Shown: positions 19,830-28,297 of the stretch, piece by piece
Layout: every line of letters starts with the position of its first letter
How positions within the stretch are numbered: the first letter of the stretch is position 1
NCBI RefSeq assembly: GCF_000819865.1
Contig: NZ_CDDF01000005.1
Coordinates: forward strand, 108,924 to 172,923
Length of the DNA stretch: 64,000 bases
Source of the DNA: Aeromonas eucrenophila
GTDB lineage: Bacteria > Pseudomonadota > Gammaproteobacteria > Enterobacterales > Aeromonadaceae
Reading direction: 5' to 3'
The notes under the pieces: generated by a model
Told to the model about the DNA's origin: nothing
Seen by the model: the letters and a program-made list of their open reading frames with translations, nothing else
The model's database searches: none
Position numbers and translations under genes: made by a program

Positions 19830-20975
19830 TCAAGCCTCCTCGCGGATGCGCTCTTCTATGTCCAGGAAGGCCTCTATGCGCTGACGCTCGTTCAGCGCGT
19901 CCTGATACCCCAGCTTGATCAACTGCTGGCAATACCCCGGATGAAACATCAGGAAGCTGGCCAGGCTGCTGCTCTCGTGGCCGTTCACCCCCAGCACCCG
20001 CAGCAGGCGGCGCAGCTGGGTCGGCAGCTTGTGCAGGTAGTCGAGGGCGAGGAGATCCAGATCCTGGCTCGGCCTTATCACGCAGGTCTCCACCTGGCGC
20101 AGCTTGAGGCGATTGCGCTCCCGCTCCGGGATGAGGGACAGGGTCTGGTTGATGCGCCCCAGCCGCTCCAGATCCGAGTTGAGGGTGTCGGAGAAGACGG
20201 TATTGAGCAGGTGCCCGGCGATGTTGGAGCTGGTCAGGTGACCCTGGCGAGGCGCTGTGCTCCCCTGATGGGGGGAGTCCAGGGTCACCAGCAGGATCCG
20301 CTCCGCCCCCAGGTGAATGGCGGGGCTCAAGGGGCTCAGCTGGTGGATGGAGCCATCCCCGTAGAAGCGCTCGCCGATGCGGGTGGCCGGGAAGACGAAG
20401 GGCAGCGCCGAGGAGGCCAGCAGGTGATCCGAGGTGAGCAGGGTGCGCAGGCCGCGCCGTCGGGCCCGCTCCCAGGGCTGGTGCTCGGCCCGCCCCTGGA
20501 AGAAGGTGGTGGAGAGGCCGTCGTCATAGTCGGAGGCCGTGATGGCGATGGCCTCCAGGCTGCCGTAGAGGATGTTGTCGTCGATGCGGTGATAGTCGAT
20601 GAGCTGATCCAGCAGGCGGCGCAGGGGGGCGTTGTCGAACAGGTGGAAGGCGCGGTTGCTGTCCGGGCTGATGAGGCCGGCCGAGCCCTGATACAGGGTG
20701 CGCCACAGCAGCTGGCAGGGGTGGAAGTCGAAGATGTGGTGGGTCTCGAAGCGGCGCCAGACCCACTCCAGTTTGCGCACCCCCAGGTGGAAACAGGAGG
20801 CATAACAGGCCAGCGCCGTGATGTTGAGCGCCCCGGCCGAGGTGCCGCACAGGATGGGAAAGGGGATGCCGAGGTTGCGGGGGTAGAGCTCGGCCACCGC
20901 CTTGAGGACACCGACCTGATAGGCGGCGCGAGCACCGCCGCCGGTCAACAGAAGAGCTGTGTTGGGTCTGGCCAT
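19830..20975 (-). CDS. Patatin-like phospholipase
   Basis: A 381-aa serine lipid acyl hydrolase. The oxyanion motif GGGARAAYQVG is at residues 12-22, the nucleophile elbow GTSAG near 44-48, and the catalytic Asp in YGDGSIHQ near 210, giving the Ser-Asp dyad. There is no signal peptide, so it is predicted to be cytoplasmic or membrane-associated. The extended C-terminal region (~270-381) is basic and helical. Substrate is probably phospholipid fatty-acyl esters. The 14-bp gap to the antiporter gene is convergent; the start ATG 20975 is clear. Confidence 0.9.
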   Translation of the reverse strand: MARPNTALLLTGGGARAAYQVGVLKAVAELYPRNLGIPFPILCGTSAGALNITALACYASCFHLGVRKLEWVWRRFETHHIFDFHPCQLLWRTLYQGSAGLISPDSNRAFHLFDNAPLRRLLDQLIDYHRIDDNILYGSLEAIAITASDYDDGLSTTFFQGRAEHQPWERARRRGLRTLLTSDHLLASSALPFVFPATRIGERFYGDGSIHQLSPLSPAIHLGAERILLVTLDSPHQGSTAPRQGHLTSSNIAGHLLNTVFSDTLNSDLERLGRINQTLSLIPERERNRLKLRQVETCVIRPSQDLDLLALDYLHKLPTQLRRLLRVLGVNGHESSSLASFLMFHPGYCQQLIKLGYQDALNERQRIEAFLDIEERIREEA

Positions 20976-21052
20976 GATGGAGCGCCTTATTGTGATTGCA
21001 AGGGCGGGTTGCCACCGCGCAATTTAACTATAAGGCGCTGTATCAAATATAA

Positions 21053-21090
21053 AAATGGGCCGCATCATCATTTTTTGGGGCGGCCCATTT
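21053..21090 (-). terminator. Intrinsic terminator of alpha/beta hydrolase gene
   Basis: AAATGGGCCGC / GCGGCCCATTT arms of 11 bp with a 16-nt loop, followed on the minus strand by T-rich sequence. Confidence 0.75.
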
Positions 21091-21112
21091 GCGATAGGAG
21101 CAGGGGGCGGGA

Positions 21113-21970
21113 TCAGGCCGGCTGGTGCGGCTGGATCAGCTGATCGAAAGCGGCGAACACCGGCGGGCTGGCGAGGATGCGACCGTGGCCGAGGCCGCGG
21201 GTGCTCACCAGCCGGGTACGGCCGTCCTGGGCCGCGCGCAGGGAGTCTTGGTGGGGGGCGAATCTGTCTTCCTCATCGTGGACGATCAGCGCCAGCCCTT
21301 CGCGATCCGCGAGCCGACCGAGGGGATCCACTGTGCTGAGGGGGTGCTGGTATTCGCGCTCGATCTCTTTGACCACCGCATCGAACAGCCGGATGGAGTA
21401 GCCGGAGCGCGCCACCATGCCATAGAGCTGGGGCACGTAGTCGAGCACCGGCGAGATGAGCAGCAGCGGCAGCTTGTCGAGGGCGGGGTGATGACTCGCC
21501 AGGGTGACGGCGCCCCCCATGCTGTGGGTGATGACCCCCTCGATGGGGCCAAAGCGTTCGAGCAGTTCATCGAAGGCGCGCACGAAACGGGGCAGATGAC
21601 CGGTGTGACCGTCGCTCTGGCCGTGGGCGGGGTGATCGTAGGCCAGCGCCGTGTAGCCCTGGGCGGCGATGTGGCTCATCAGCGAGTAGAACTGGCTGGC
21701 GCTGCCGGACCAGCCGTGCATCAGCAGCCAGACCGGGCCTTGCCCGAGCCGATAGCTCATCAGCCCCCCTTCGCTGGTGTGCACCGCCTGCTGCACCAAG
21801 CCCGTTGGCGCTTCAGTGTCACGGCTGGGCCGCTGCGGGGTCAGCAGCAACTTGCTGGCGGTGCGCCTGGCGTGGGCCGGGGCCAACGCGTGGTGCAAAC
21901 GGGTGCCGAGCCCCAGCAGCAATTTGCTCGGGCTGAAGCGGCGGGTGTTGAAGTAGATCTTGCTGCTCAT
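21113..21970 (-). CDS. Alpha/beta hydrolase
   Basis: A 285-aa hydrolase of the abhydrolase_1 type. HGWSGSASQF provides the oxyanion hole region (~80-89), THSMGGAV the nucleophile Ser, HDEEDRFAPH the acid and GLGHGRIL the catalytic His. An N-terminal ~55-residue basic extension lacks a signal peptide. ATG 21970 has AGGAT upstream at proper spacing; an ATG at 21976 is too close to it. It lies 57 bp downstream of the TetR gene on the same strand and is probably the TetR-controlled gene. Ester substrate unknown. Confidence 0.85.
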   Translation of the reverse strand: MSSKIYFNTRRFSPSKLLLGLGTRLHHALAPAHARRTASKLLLTPQRPSRDTEAPTGLVQQAVHTSEGGLMSYRLGQGPVWLLMHGWSGSASQFYSLMSHIAAQGYTALAYDHPAHGQSDGHTGHLPRFVRAFDELLERFGPIEGVITHSMGGAVTLASHHPALDKLPLLLISPVLDYVPQLYGMVARSGYSIRLFDAVVKEIEREYQHPLSTVDPLGRLADREGLALIVHDEEDRFAPHQDSLRAAQDGRTRLVSTRGLGHGRILASPPVFAAFDQLIQPHQPA

Positions 21971-22027
21971 GGTCATCCTGTCGTTTTTATGTGCGAACGG
22001 TCGTGCTTTTTATCGAGTTTTTAAAAA

Positions 22028-22609
22028 CTAGCGCCAGCTCATCAGCAGATTTTCCACTTCAGGCCAGAAGTGGCGGGCCGGATCCTGACACAGGTCCAGG
22101 GCATTGAACACCTGATCCCCGAGATAGAGGCCATAAAGCCGATAAACGGCGCGCCAGGGATCGAGTTCACTGCGCCACTCACCCTGGGCCTGGCCCTGCA
22201 CCACCTGGCGGGCCAGGTAGTCGAGCCAGAAGCGCACCAGCCGGCGGGCGGCTTGCTGCACCTCTCCCTCCTGGGCCGAGGTCCAGGCGTCGAGGAACAT
22301 ACAGCGGCCGGCGAAGCTCTGGTTCCAGGCCAGCCAGGCCTGGAGCAGGGCGACCAGCTTGGCCTGCTGGGTCTGGTGTTGCTGCTGGCGCACCGGCTGG
22401 ATCACCCGCTCGCGGAACACCTCGGCGGAATAAGCCAGCACGGCTATTTGCAGGTTGTCGCGGGACTGGAAATGAGCAAACAGACCGCTCTTGGACATCT
22501 CGCAGGCGCTGGCAAGGGAGCCGATGGTCAGGCTCTCCAGCCCCTGCTGGCTGGCCTGCTCGAATGCCGTCTGCAAAATACTCTCGCGGGTCAACCGGCC
22601 TTTGCTCAT
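22028..22609 (-). CDS. TetR family transcriptional regulator
   Basis: A 193-aa repressor. The N-terminal HTH (residues ~8-50: RESILQTAFEQASQQGLESLTIGSLASACEMSKSGLFAHFQSRDNL) is textbook TetR, and the C-terminal half is a ligand-binding helix bundle of the TetR_C type. ATG 22609 has AGGAG six bases upstream; the extra GTG codon before it is not needed. A perfect palindromic operator stands 31 bp upstream of the start, so autoregulation plus control of the downstream hydrolase is likely. Confidence 0.92.
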   Translation of the reverse strand: MSKGRLTRESILQTAFEQASQQGLESLTIGSLASACEMSKSGLFAHFQSRDNLQIAVLAYSAEVFRERVIQPVRQQQHQTQQAKLVALLQAWLAWNQSFAGRCMFLDAWTSAQEGEVQQAARRLVRFWLDYLARQVVQGQAQGEWRSELDPWRAVYRLYGLYLGDQVFNALDLCQDPARHFWPEVENLLMSWR

Positions 22610-22640
22610 CACACGCTCCTTGATATTGTCAGCAGCATAA

Positions 22641-22654
22641 AGTACGACCGTACT
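22641..22654. promoter_or_regulatory. Palindromic operator upstream of tetR
   Basis: AGTACG-AC-CGTACT, a perfect 6-2-6 palindrome in the promoter region of the TetR gene, where self-repressors of this family usually bind. Confidence 0.65.
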
Positions 22655-22697
22655 ATTTGTCGAGGGATGACTGCCAGAGGATGATCGTCCGTCTGGA

Positions 22698-22794
22698 TCA
22701 GTCGTCCTTGATGCCCATCTGCTGCAGGGCTATGACAGCCCGGGTGCGGTTTTTGACGCCGAGTTTGCGGAAGGTTGTGGTGATGTGGGTCTCG
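22698..22794 (-). repeat. Second degenerate 3'-tail copy of NarL-type regulator
   Basis: Identical to the real gene end (22929-23025) at 86 of 97 positions, without gaps. The minus-strand reading retains frame and stop, ending FRKLGVKNRTRAVIALQQMG then IKDD and TGA. Divergence is concentrated at its 5' edge. No start codon or receiver domain precedes it. Confidence 0.85.
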
Positions 22795-22808
22795 TGGGTA
22801 GCACGGGC

Positions 22809-22905
22809 TCAATCGTCCTTGATGCCCATCTGCTGCAGGGCTATGACAGCCTGGGTACGGTTTTTGACGCCGAGTTTGCGGAAGATGGCGGTGATATGGG
22901 CCTTG
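22809..22905 (-). repeat. First 3'-tail copy of NarL-type regulator
   Basis: Identical to the gene end (22929-23025) at 93 of 97 positions; the four differences are silent in the shared frame, which reads from HITAIFRKLGVKNRTQAVIA to the same IKDD stop. A 23-bp unrelated spacer separates it from the gene and 14 bp separate it from the second copy. Confidence 0.9.
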
Positions 22906-22928
22906 GACGGGTTTTATCTGTTACAGCA

Positions 22929-23573
22929 TCAATCGTCCTTGATGCCCATCTGCTGCAGAGCTATGACAGCCTGGGTGCGGTTCTTGACCCCGAGTTTGCG
23001 GAAGATGGCGGTGATATGGGCCTTGATGGTGGCCTCGGAGACGTTGAGCTCCCAGGCGATCTGCTTGTTGAGGCTGCCGTCCCGCAACATGATCAGCACC
23101 TTGTATTGCTGGGGGGTGAGGCTGGCCAGCTTGCTCGCGAAATCGGGGCCATCCTCGGACTCGGGGTGCAGGGAGATCCCCTCCGGTATCCAGTTATCCC
23201 CGCCGATCACCGTATTGAGGGCGCTGACCAGCTCCTTCATGGGCACGGATTTGGGGATGAAGCCGAGCGCACCGAGCCGCAGCACTTGCTGGATGATGGC
23301 GGGATCTTCCGAGGCGGAGACCACGACGATCGGCAAGTCCGGGTATTGGCCGCGCAGATAGGCGAGCCCTTCGAAGCCGTTGGCCCCCGGCATCTTGAGA
23401 TCGAGCAGCAGCAAATCCACCTCGGGATGCTCTCCCAGCAGGCGGGTCAGGCTGTCGATGGAGTCGGCCTCCAGCAGCCGGGCCTCGTCGATGGCCATGT
23501 GCACCGCTTGATAGAGGGCGCCCCGAAACAGGGGGTGGTCATCTGCGATGACGATGGTAAATTGGCTATCCAT
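22929..23573 (-). CDS. NarL/FixJ-type response regulator (orphan)
   Basis: A 214-aa two-component output regulator. The receiver domain has the acidic pair DD at 11-12, phosphoacceptor Asp58 (LLLLDLKMPG) and Lys in FIPKSV near 109. The C-terminal LuxR-type HTH (~148-210) includes SLNKQIAWELNVSEATIKAH. No histidine kinase is nearby, so its partner is encoded elsewhere or it acts without one. Two 97-bp copies of its 3' end lie immediately downstream. Start ATG 23573 agrees with the family N-terminus. Targets unknown. Confidence 0.92.
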   Translation of the reverse strand: MDSQFTIVIADDHPLFRGALYQAVHMAIDEARLLEADSIDSLTRLLGEHPEVDLLLLDLKMPGANGFEGLAYLRGQYPDLPIVVVSASEDPAIIQQVLRLGALGFIPKSVPMKELVSALNTVIGGDNWIPEGISLHPESEDGPDFASKLASLTPQQYKVLIMLRDGSLNKQIAWELNVSEATIKAHITAIFRKLGVKNRTQAVIALQQMGIKDD

Positions 23574-23729
23574 TGCTCACATTATTGCTAACTGATTGTT
23601 TTGAAAAATCAAACTAGCACCGCGCCCCTGAGGGGTCAAACCCGCAGGTGTGCAAATGTGAGGAGACCATGAGATGTCGTGCCAACAGGGCCGACCTTGG
23701 TCATCAACAACCCAAGCAGGAGGCAATAG

Positions 23730-24356
23730 ATGGGATCCTTGGTATTGACGGTGGGCACCGGCTCCACCTGGGCGATGCGGGCGGCGCTGGTGCTCGGTCT
23801 GAGCGGGCTGATGTGGCAGGAGCAGGTATTCGATCTGGAAGACGCCAAGGCGCTGGCACGGCTGAAGCGGGTCTCGCCGACCGGGCTGGTGCCCTGGCTG
23901 GATCACGGGGATCTGCGCATCCACGACTCCCTGGCCATCGCCGAATACCTGCATGAGCTGTGTCCGGCGCGGCGACTCTATCCCGCCGATCAGGCAGAGC
24001 GGGCGCTGGCCCGCAGCCTGTGCGCCGAGCTGCACTCGGGCTATGGCCAGATCCGCAGCCGCCTGCCGTTCTTCCTGGGGGCGCCGACCCAGAGTGAGCC
24101 GCCGGTAGAGACTATCGCCGAGCTGGCCCGCCTGCAGACGCTCTGGGCCCAGGCGAAGGGATCCTTCTATTTCGAGGAGGCGGGGATCATCGACGCCTTC
24201 TACGCGGTGATGGCCTACCGGTTGGCGAGTTACGGCATCCAGTTGCCCGGTCAGGCGGGGGCTTATCAGCAGGCCCTGCTGGCCTGGCCCCTGTGGCAGG
24301 AAACCCTGGTCAAGGCGCGGCTGCAGTGGCCGGAGCAGGCCCGCCAGCCAGCCTGA
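23730..24356 (+). CDS. Glutathione S-transferase family protein
   Basis: A 208-aa GST-fold protein. The N-terminal thioredoxin-like domain (~3-80) has the VSPTGLVPWLDHG segment with cis-Pro and IHDSLAIAEYL, which contacts the glutathione gamma-glutamyl group. The C-terminal helical domain follows. ATG 23730 is preceded by AGGAGG with good spacing. It is monocistronic and ends in a terminator shared with malS. Conjugation substrate unknown; roles in stress or maleylacetoacetate-type isomerisation are possible. Confidence 0.87.
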   Translation: MGSLVLTVGTGSTWAMRAALVLGLSGLMWQEQVFDLEDAKALARLKRVSPTGLVPWLDHGDLRIHDSLAIAEYLHELCPARRLYPADQAERALARSLCAELHSGYGQIRSRLPFFLGAPTQSEPPVETIAELARLQTLWAQAKGSFYFEEAGIIDAFYAVMAYRLASYGIQLPGQAGAYQQALLAWPLWQETLVKARLQWPEQARQPA

Positions 24357-24369
24357 GGTACGAAATATG

Positions 24370-24396
24370 AAGGGGAGCCCATGGCTCCCCTTTCTG
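24370..24396. terminator. Bidirectional terminator between GST gene and malS
   Basis: AAGGGGAGCC / GGCTCCCCTT stem with loop CAT, followed by a T-rich tail on plus. Confidence 0.82.
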
Positions 24397-24420
24397 TCTT
24401 CTTGTCAGGCTCGCGGCCGG

Positions 24421-26544
24421 TCATTTCTGCCGTCCGGCGAAGACCACCACCACCTTGTCGGCCCCCTTCTCGCGCACGAAGCTGTAAGGGGCATCCGAAA
24501 GCTTCTGGTGGCTACCTGCCGCCACCGCCGGGTGGGCTGCCCTGAACTGGCCTAGGCGCTGCCAGTGTTTGACCAACTCGGCCTTGTCACCGCTCGCCAG
24601 CTCCTGCCAGTTCATGTCGCTGCGTACGCTTTGATCGAACACGCCCCCGTCCTTGGCCAGCCCCCGGCCGGACTCGTCACCGTAGTAGAGCTGGATGCCG
24701 CCCGGCAGCAGCATGAAGCTGTTCGCCACCCTGCGTTGCAGCGACACATCCTGATAGTCGCCGAAGAACAGCTTGGTGTCGTGGGAGCTGATGTAGCTCA
24801 GCACGTTGAACTCGGGATCCTGGTTGATGCGGCTGGCGTAGCTGGCATAGGTCGGCTCGGCACCGGCCATGCACTGGGCCTGGGGCAGGGCGAACTCACG
24901 CTGATAGTCGAAGTTGATCAGGGAATCGAAGCCGTTCTGATACCAGAAGTCCTTGGCCACCCCGTGATCCCACACCTCGCCCACCATGTAGAACGGCAGC
25001 GCATCCAGGGCCTTGGCCGGGTTGGCGGCCTTCCACTCCTTGAGCGCCGCCGTGCCTTCCTGCTTGAGTTTGGCCCAGACCGCCGGCTCCAGGTGCTTGA
25101 CGGTGTCGGCGCGGAAGCCGTCGATGCCAAAGCGCCGCACCCAGTCGGTGTGCCAGGCGATGAGGTAGTCGCTCACGCTGGCATTGGGCAGCGGCTTGGC
25201 CCGGGTATCGCCCTTGTGGGCGAGCAGGGGAGGCAAGCCTACCGGCTTGCTGGATTCGGTCAGGAAGTCCGGCAGTCCGGCCACCGAGCCGGTCACGTCG
25301 TCGGTGCCGGGTTGCGGATAACCGGGCAGACCGGCGCGCACCCAGTCTTTGCCCCACCACTGATCCCAGTTCGGGGACTGGTAGTCGATAAACTGGTTGT
25401 AACCATGCCAGTTGAGGCCGCCGCTCGGGCGCCAGTCGTTCCAGCGGGCAGGGAGCTTGCCAGTGTTCTGGGTCAGACTCTCGAGCCCCAGATCCTGCAA
25501 GTCGGCCAGGGTGGCGTAACCGGCGTGGTTCATCACCACGTCGAGGATGATGCGCATGCCGCGCTTGTGGGCCTCGTCCACCAGGATCTTGAAGCTATCT
25601 TCATCGCCGTAGTTGGGATCTATTTTGGTGAAGTCCAGCGCCCAGTAGCCGTGGTAGGCGTAGAAGGGGAAGTTGCCCTGTTCACCGCCGCCGATGAAGC
25701 CGTGCACCTGCTCCACCATGGGGGTGATCCAGATGGCATTCATGCCCAGCGACTTGATGTAGTCGAGCTTCTCGGTCAAGCCCTTGAAGTCGCCGCCGTG
25801 CCAGGTGGCGACCTCGTCCTGACCATCCTTCTGGCGGCCGAAGCTGTGATCGTTGCTGGGGTCGCCGTTGTGGAAGCGGTCGGTCAGCAGGAAATAGACG
25901 CTGGCCTGATCCCAGCTGAAGGGCTCAGCCTTCGCTGCCGCCACAGGCTCGAGCAGCAGCAGGCCGCCGCTCTCTTTCGATGGGGTCAGCGTCAGCTTGC
26001 CCCCCTTGACCACCGCCTCCTGTTTTGAGTAGGCATCCCGCAGTCTGGTGCCATCCGGCCAGACCCCTTTGAGCGAGACGGTGACCGGGCCGCCATCCCA
26101 GGCGATGCAGGGCTCCTCGGGTGGCTGGCGCTTGAATTCACTCTTCTTGGTGGCTCTGAGCACCTTGAGGCTGGGGGTATCCGGGTTGAAGGTGAACTCA
26201 TAATCCCCCGCCAGCATCACCCTCAGGGTGAAGCTCTGATCCTTGGCGCACTTGTCCATGGGCTGGGCCGTGCCGAACGGCAACGGCTTGGCTTCGCTCG
26301 GGCCGAAGCTGGTGCCGCAGCTGTTGGCGGCGTCGCCGATGCGGATCTGGTGGCTGCCCTTGTCAAGCTTGTGGGTCAGGCTGACGGTGCCCTTGTTCAG
26401 CGTCAACGCCTCGGCCACCGGTTTGCCATCCACATAGAGGTGGACCGCCGGTGCGGCCAGTGCCTGGCCGACAAACAGGGGGGTGGCCAGCACGGCGAGC
26501 CACAGAGGCGAGAGGCGGCGATCGAGGCGAACAGAGGGGCGCAT
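24421..26544 (-). CDS. malS: Periplasmic alpha-amylase MalS
   Basis: Endo-acting glycoside hydrolase family 13 enzyme, 707 aa, cleaving maltodextrins in the periplasm. A signal peptide (~30 residues, ending GQALA) is followed by beta-rich N-terminal modules containing several Cys, then the GH13 barrel from SWDQASVYFLLTDRFHNGD. The four GH13 regions are present: DVVMNHAG, GFRADTVKH (nucleophile Asp), GEVWDHG (acid/base Glu) and SSHDT. E. coli MalS is 676 aa. No other mal gene is adjacent. The C-terminus ends FAGRQK, so the usual C-terminal beta-domain is short. Confidence 0.92.
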   Translation of the reverse strand: MRPSVRLDRRLSPLWLAVLATPLFVGQALAAPAVHLYVDGKPVAEALTLNKGTVSLTHKLDKGSHQIRIGDAANSCGTSFGPSEAKPLPFGTAQPMDKCAKDQSFTLRVMLAGDYEFTFNPDTPSLKVLRATKKSEFKRQPPEEPCIAWDGGPVTVSLKGVWPDGTRLRDAYSKQEAVVKGGKLTLTPSKESGGLLLLEPVAAAKAEPFSWDQASVYFLLTDRFHNGDPSNDHSFGRQKDGQDEVATWHGGDFKGLTEKLDYIKSLGMNAIWITPMVEQVHGFIGGGEQGNFPFYAYHGYWALDFTKIDPNYGDEDSFKILVDEAHKRGMRIILDVVMNHAGYATLADLQDLGLESLTQNTGKLPARWNDWRPSGGLNWHGYNQFIDYQSPNWDQWWGKDWVRAGLPGYPQPGTDDVTGSVAGLPDFLTESSKPVGLPPLLAHKGDTRAKPLPNASVSDYLIAWHTDWVRRFGIDGFRADTVKHLEPAVWAKLKQEGTAALKEWKAANPAKALDALPFYMVGEVWDHGVAKDFWYQNGFDSLINFDYQREFALPQAQCMAGAEPTYASYASRINQDPEFNVLSYISSHDTKLFFGDYQDVSLQRRVANSFMLLPGGIQLYYGDESGRGLAKDGGVFDQSVRSDMNWQELASGDKAELVKHWQRLGQFRAAHPAVAAGSHQKLSDAPYSFVREKGADKVVVVFAGRQK

Positions 26545-26718
26545 AAGCCATTCCTTGAGCTGAGGGTGAGCAGGGTTCCGTTAAGGCACTCATTCTAGGG
26601 GGCATGGCGAGGGGATATGGATCGGCAAAATTCCGATTTGTGACGTCAGTTCAAATGGTTACGTTTTCAAGCTGAGCAAAGTGTGACGCCAACCGTGCGG
26701 GTCTCCGGGCGAGGCCCA

Positions 26719-26749
26719 TAAAAAATGCCGGTCATGGGACCGGCATTGT
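26719..26749 (-). terminator. Intrinsic terminator of the gtr-like operon
   Basis: AATGCCGGTC / GACCGGCATT stem with loop ATGG, followed on minus by a run of T. Confidence 0.9.
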
Positions 26750-26765
26750 TGGATCGGGGTCTTCG

Positions 26766-27926
26766 TCAGACGGTGAAGAACTTGAAGTTGACGAAGGCCA
26801 CCGCGATGAAGGAGGCAACCATGCCGCTGACACACAGGATGGCCGGGCGGATGGCGGGCCAGCGGTGGGCCAGCAGTATGATGGCCAAGAGGGTCGGATA
26901 GAGGCCGAACATGTAGCGCGGCATCGCATTGAGCCCTGTCATCAGCGGTATGGTGGTGCAGATGAACATCAGAGTCGCCTCGGCCCAGCGCTTCTGGCTG
27001 AACAGGTAGCCGTTCAGGCACCAGCCGAAGATCACCATGATGGAGAGGTAGGCCTTGCGTCCGCCGAGCTCGAAGCCGCTGAGCCACCAGTCCAGCGGGC
27101 TGTCCATGTAGCGACCCCAGGCGACCTGGATGTGCTTGAAGGCGAGCGCATCCCCGGTCAGGTGGTAGAGATAGACCATGTAGGCGAACAGGCCAAACGG
27201 GATGACCCAGAGGGTGAAGACCACCTTGAAGGCCCGTTCGGTGAAGCGGAAGAACTCGCGCCAGCCATAGGCTTGCAGCGCCAGGATCAGCACCGGGAAG
27301 ACCATCATCACCCCCAGGTTGCGAGTCCCGGAGATGAAGAGGCCGAACAGGGCCACCATCAGCCACTGCTCCCGATAGGCAAACAGGAACATGCCCAGCA
27401 TCAGCGCCATGAACATGGGTTCGGTGTAGCCGGACACGAAGTAGGCGGAGAAGGGGGAGAAGGCCAGCAACCAGACCCCGAAGCGGGCGGTCTCATCCCC
27501 CAGCTTGAGCTGGCGCAGCACCAGCAGCATCAGCGGCAGGCTGAGGAAGAAGGCGATGTTGGCCACCAGCATCAGGCCGATCAGGCTCTCGATGTTGAGC
27601 AGGCTGGAGAGTGCCCCCGAGATCATCGGGTAGAGCGGCATAAAGGCCCAGTTTGCCGCGTTGCCCTTGCTGAGCCAGCGCGGATAGAGGTCATAGCCGT
27701 TCTCGATGATGCGCTGGAACCAGACGCAGTCGAACTGGCAGTAAGCCTGCAGGGGACCTATGTCGGTCGTGCCATAGAGCTGGACGCCGAAGTAGCCCAT
27801 GCCGTAGAGGGCGGCCCGGCTCAGCACGAAGGCGGCGATGATCATCAACCAGTCGCGGCCGCTGATCCGTAAGGAAGGACGGTAGGGGCCCGCGGTGGCG
27901 GGAGTCGGAATTGTCATGTCATCCAT
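26766..27926 (-). CDS. Polytopic GT-C glycosyltransferase (PIG-V/Gpi18-like mannosyltransferase family)
   Basis: A 386-aa membrane protein with ~9-10 hydrophobic helices. The loop after helix 1 has FDCVWFQRIIENGY, resembling the DxxWY..I..GY motif of PIG-V-type transferases that use polyprenyl-phosphate sugars. WAFMPLYPM and SGYTEPMF also fit this group. It is the last gene of a four-gene operon, and its start overlaps the gtrA stop by one base (TGATG), so translation is coupled. It probably transfers the sugar that GtrB and GtrA supply at the periplasmic face onto O-antigen or another glycan. Sugar identity unknown. Confidence 0.75.
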   Translation of the reverse strand: MDDMTIPTPATAGPYRPSLRISGRDWLMIIAAFVLSRAALYGMGYFGVQLYGTTDIGPLQAYCQFDCVWFQRIIENGYDLYPRWLSKGNAANWAFMPLYPMISGALSSLLNIESLIGLMLVANIAFFLSLPLMLLVLRQLKLGDETARFGVWLLAFSPFSAYFVSGYTEPMFMALMLGMFLFAYREQWLMVALFGLFISGTRNLGVMMVFPVLILALQAYGWREFFRFTERAFKVVFTLWVIPFGLFAYMVYLYHLTGDALAFKHIQVAWGRYMDSPLDWWLSGFELGGRKAYLSIMVIFGWCLNGYLFSQKRWAEATLMFICTTIPLMTGLNAMPRYMFGLYPTLLAIILLAHRWPAIRPAILCVSGMVASFIAVAFVNFKFFTV

Positions 27927-28297
27927 CAGGCAAATACCCAGACGCGAGAGAGGATATAGGTGAGCACGGTCACCGTCAGGGTGGCGATCACTACGGGCAG
28001 CAAGCCGGAGAGGCCTGCAAACAGCAGGCCGCTCAACAGCAGGTTACGCACCGCCAGGGAGAAGAGGGCCACCAGCAGGAACTTGCCGGCCGCTCCCTGC
28101 TTCTGGAAGGTGATGTAACGATGACCAAAGAAGGAGAACCAGAACGCCACCGCGAATGCCAGGGTGGTGACCAGGTGTTCCGAGATGGTAGGCCAACTGC
28201 GAAACAGCGCGAACGAGGTGCCGAGATCGACGAGGGTTGCCCCCCCGCCGACGAAACCGAAGCGAACCAGACGCCAGAATTCCTCACGGGAGATCAT
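27926..28297 (-). CDS. gtrA: GtrA-like polyprenyl-phosphate-sugar flippase
   Basis: A 123-aa protein with four membrane helices, GtrA family (FVGGGATLVDLGTSFALF at the start, and FWFSFFGHRYITF, typical of the family). GtrA proteins are thought to flip undecaprenyl-phosphate-linked glucose across the inner membrane. It overlaps gtrB by four bases (ATGA) upstream and the transferase by one base downstream. Confidence 0.87.
   Translation of the reverse strand: MISREEFWRLVRFGFVGGGATLVDLGTSFALFRSWPTISEHLVTTLAFAVAFWFSFFGHRYITFQKQGAAGKFLLVALFSLAVRNLLLSGLLFAGLSGLLPVVIATLTVTVLTYILSRVWVFA

Noticed and set aside
17653-19932. 759-codon minus-strand frame opposite the CPA2 antiporter gene
   Set aside because: Composition is Gln/His/Gly-rich with no domain; the plus-strand gene has clear family motifs. 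High GC leaves antisense frames open.
22698-23025. Tandem repeats considered as a CRISPR array or a VNTR
   Set aside because: Units are ~97 bp, diverged, with unequal 14-23 bp spacers, and encode the tail of the neighbouring gene; no cas genes.
23669-23956. ORF with GGAG before ATG 23669 overlapping the GST gene in another frame
   Set aside because: Product is Gly/Ala/Arg-rich shadow sequence; the GST frame has its own better AGGAGG site.
24565-26028. 487-codon plus-strand frame opposite malS
   Set aside because: Antisense shadow; malS carries all GH13 motifs.
26590-26640. MalT-box-like GGGGATATGG upstream of malS
   Set aside because: Eight of ten matches in a G-rich stretch and no clear second box; not strong enough to call.
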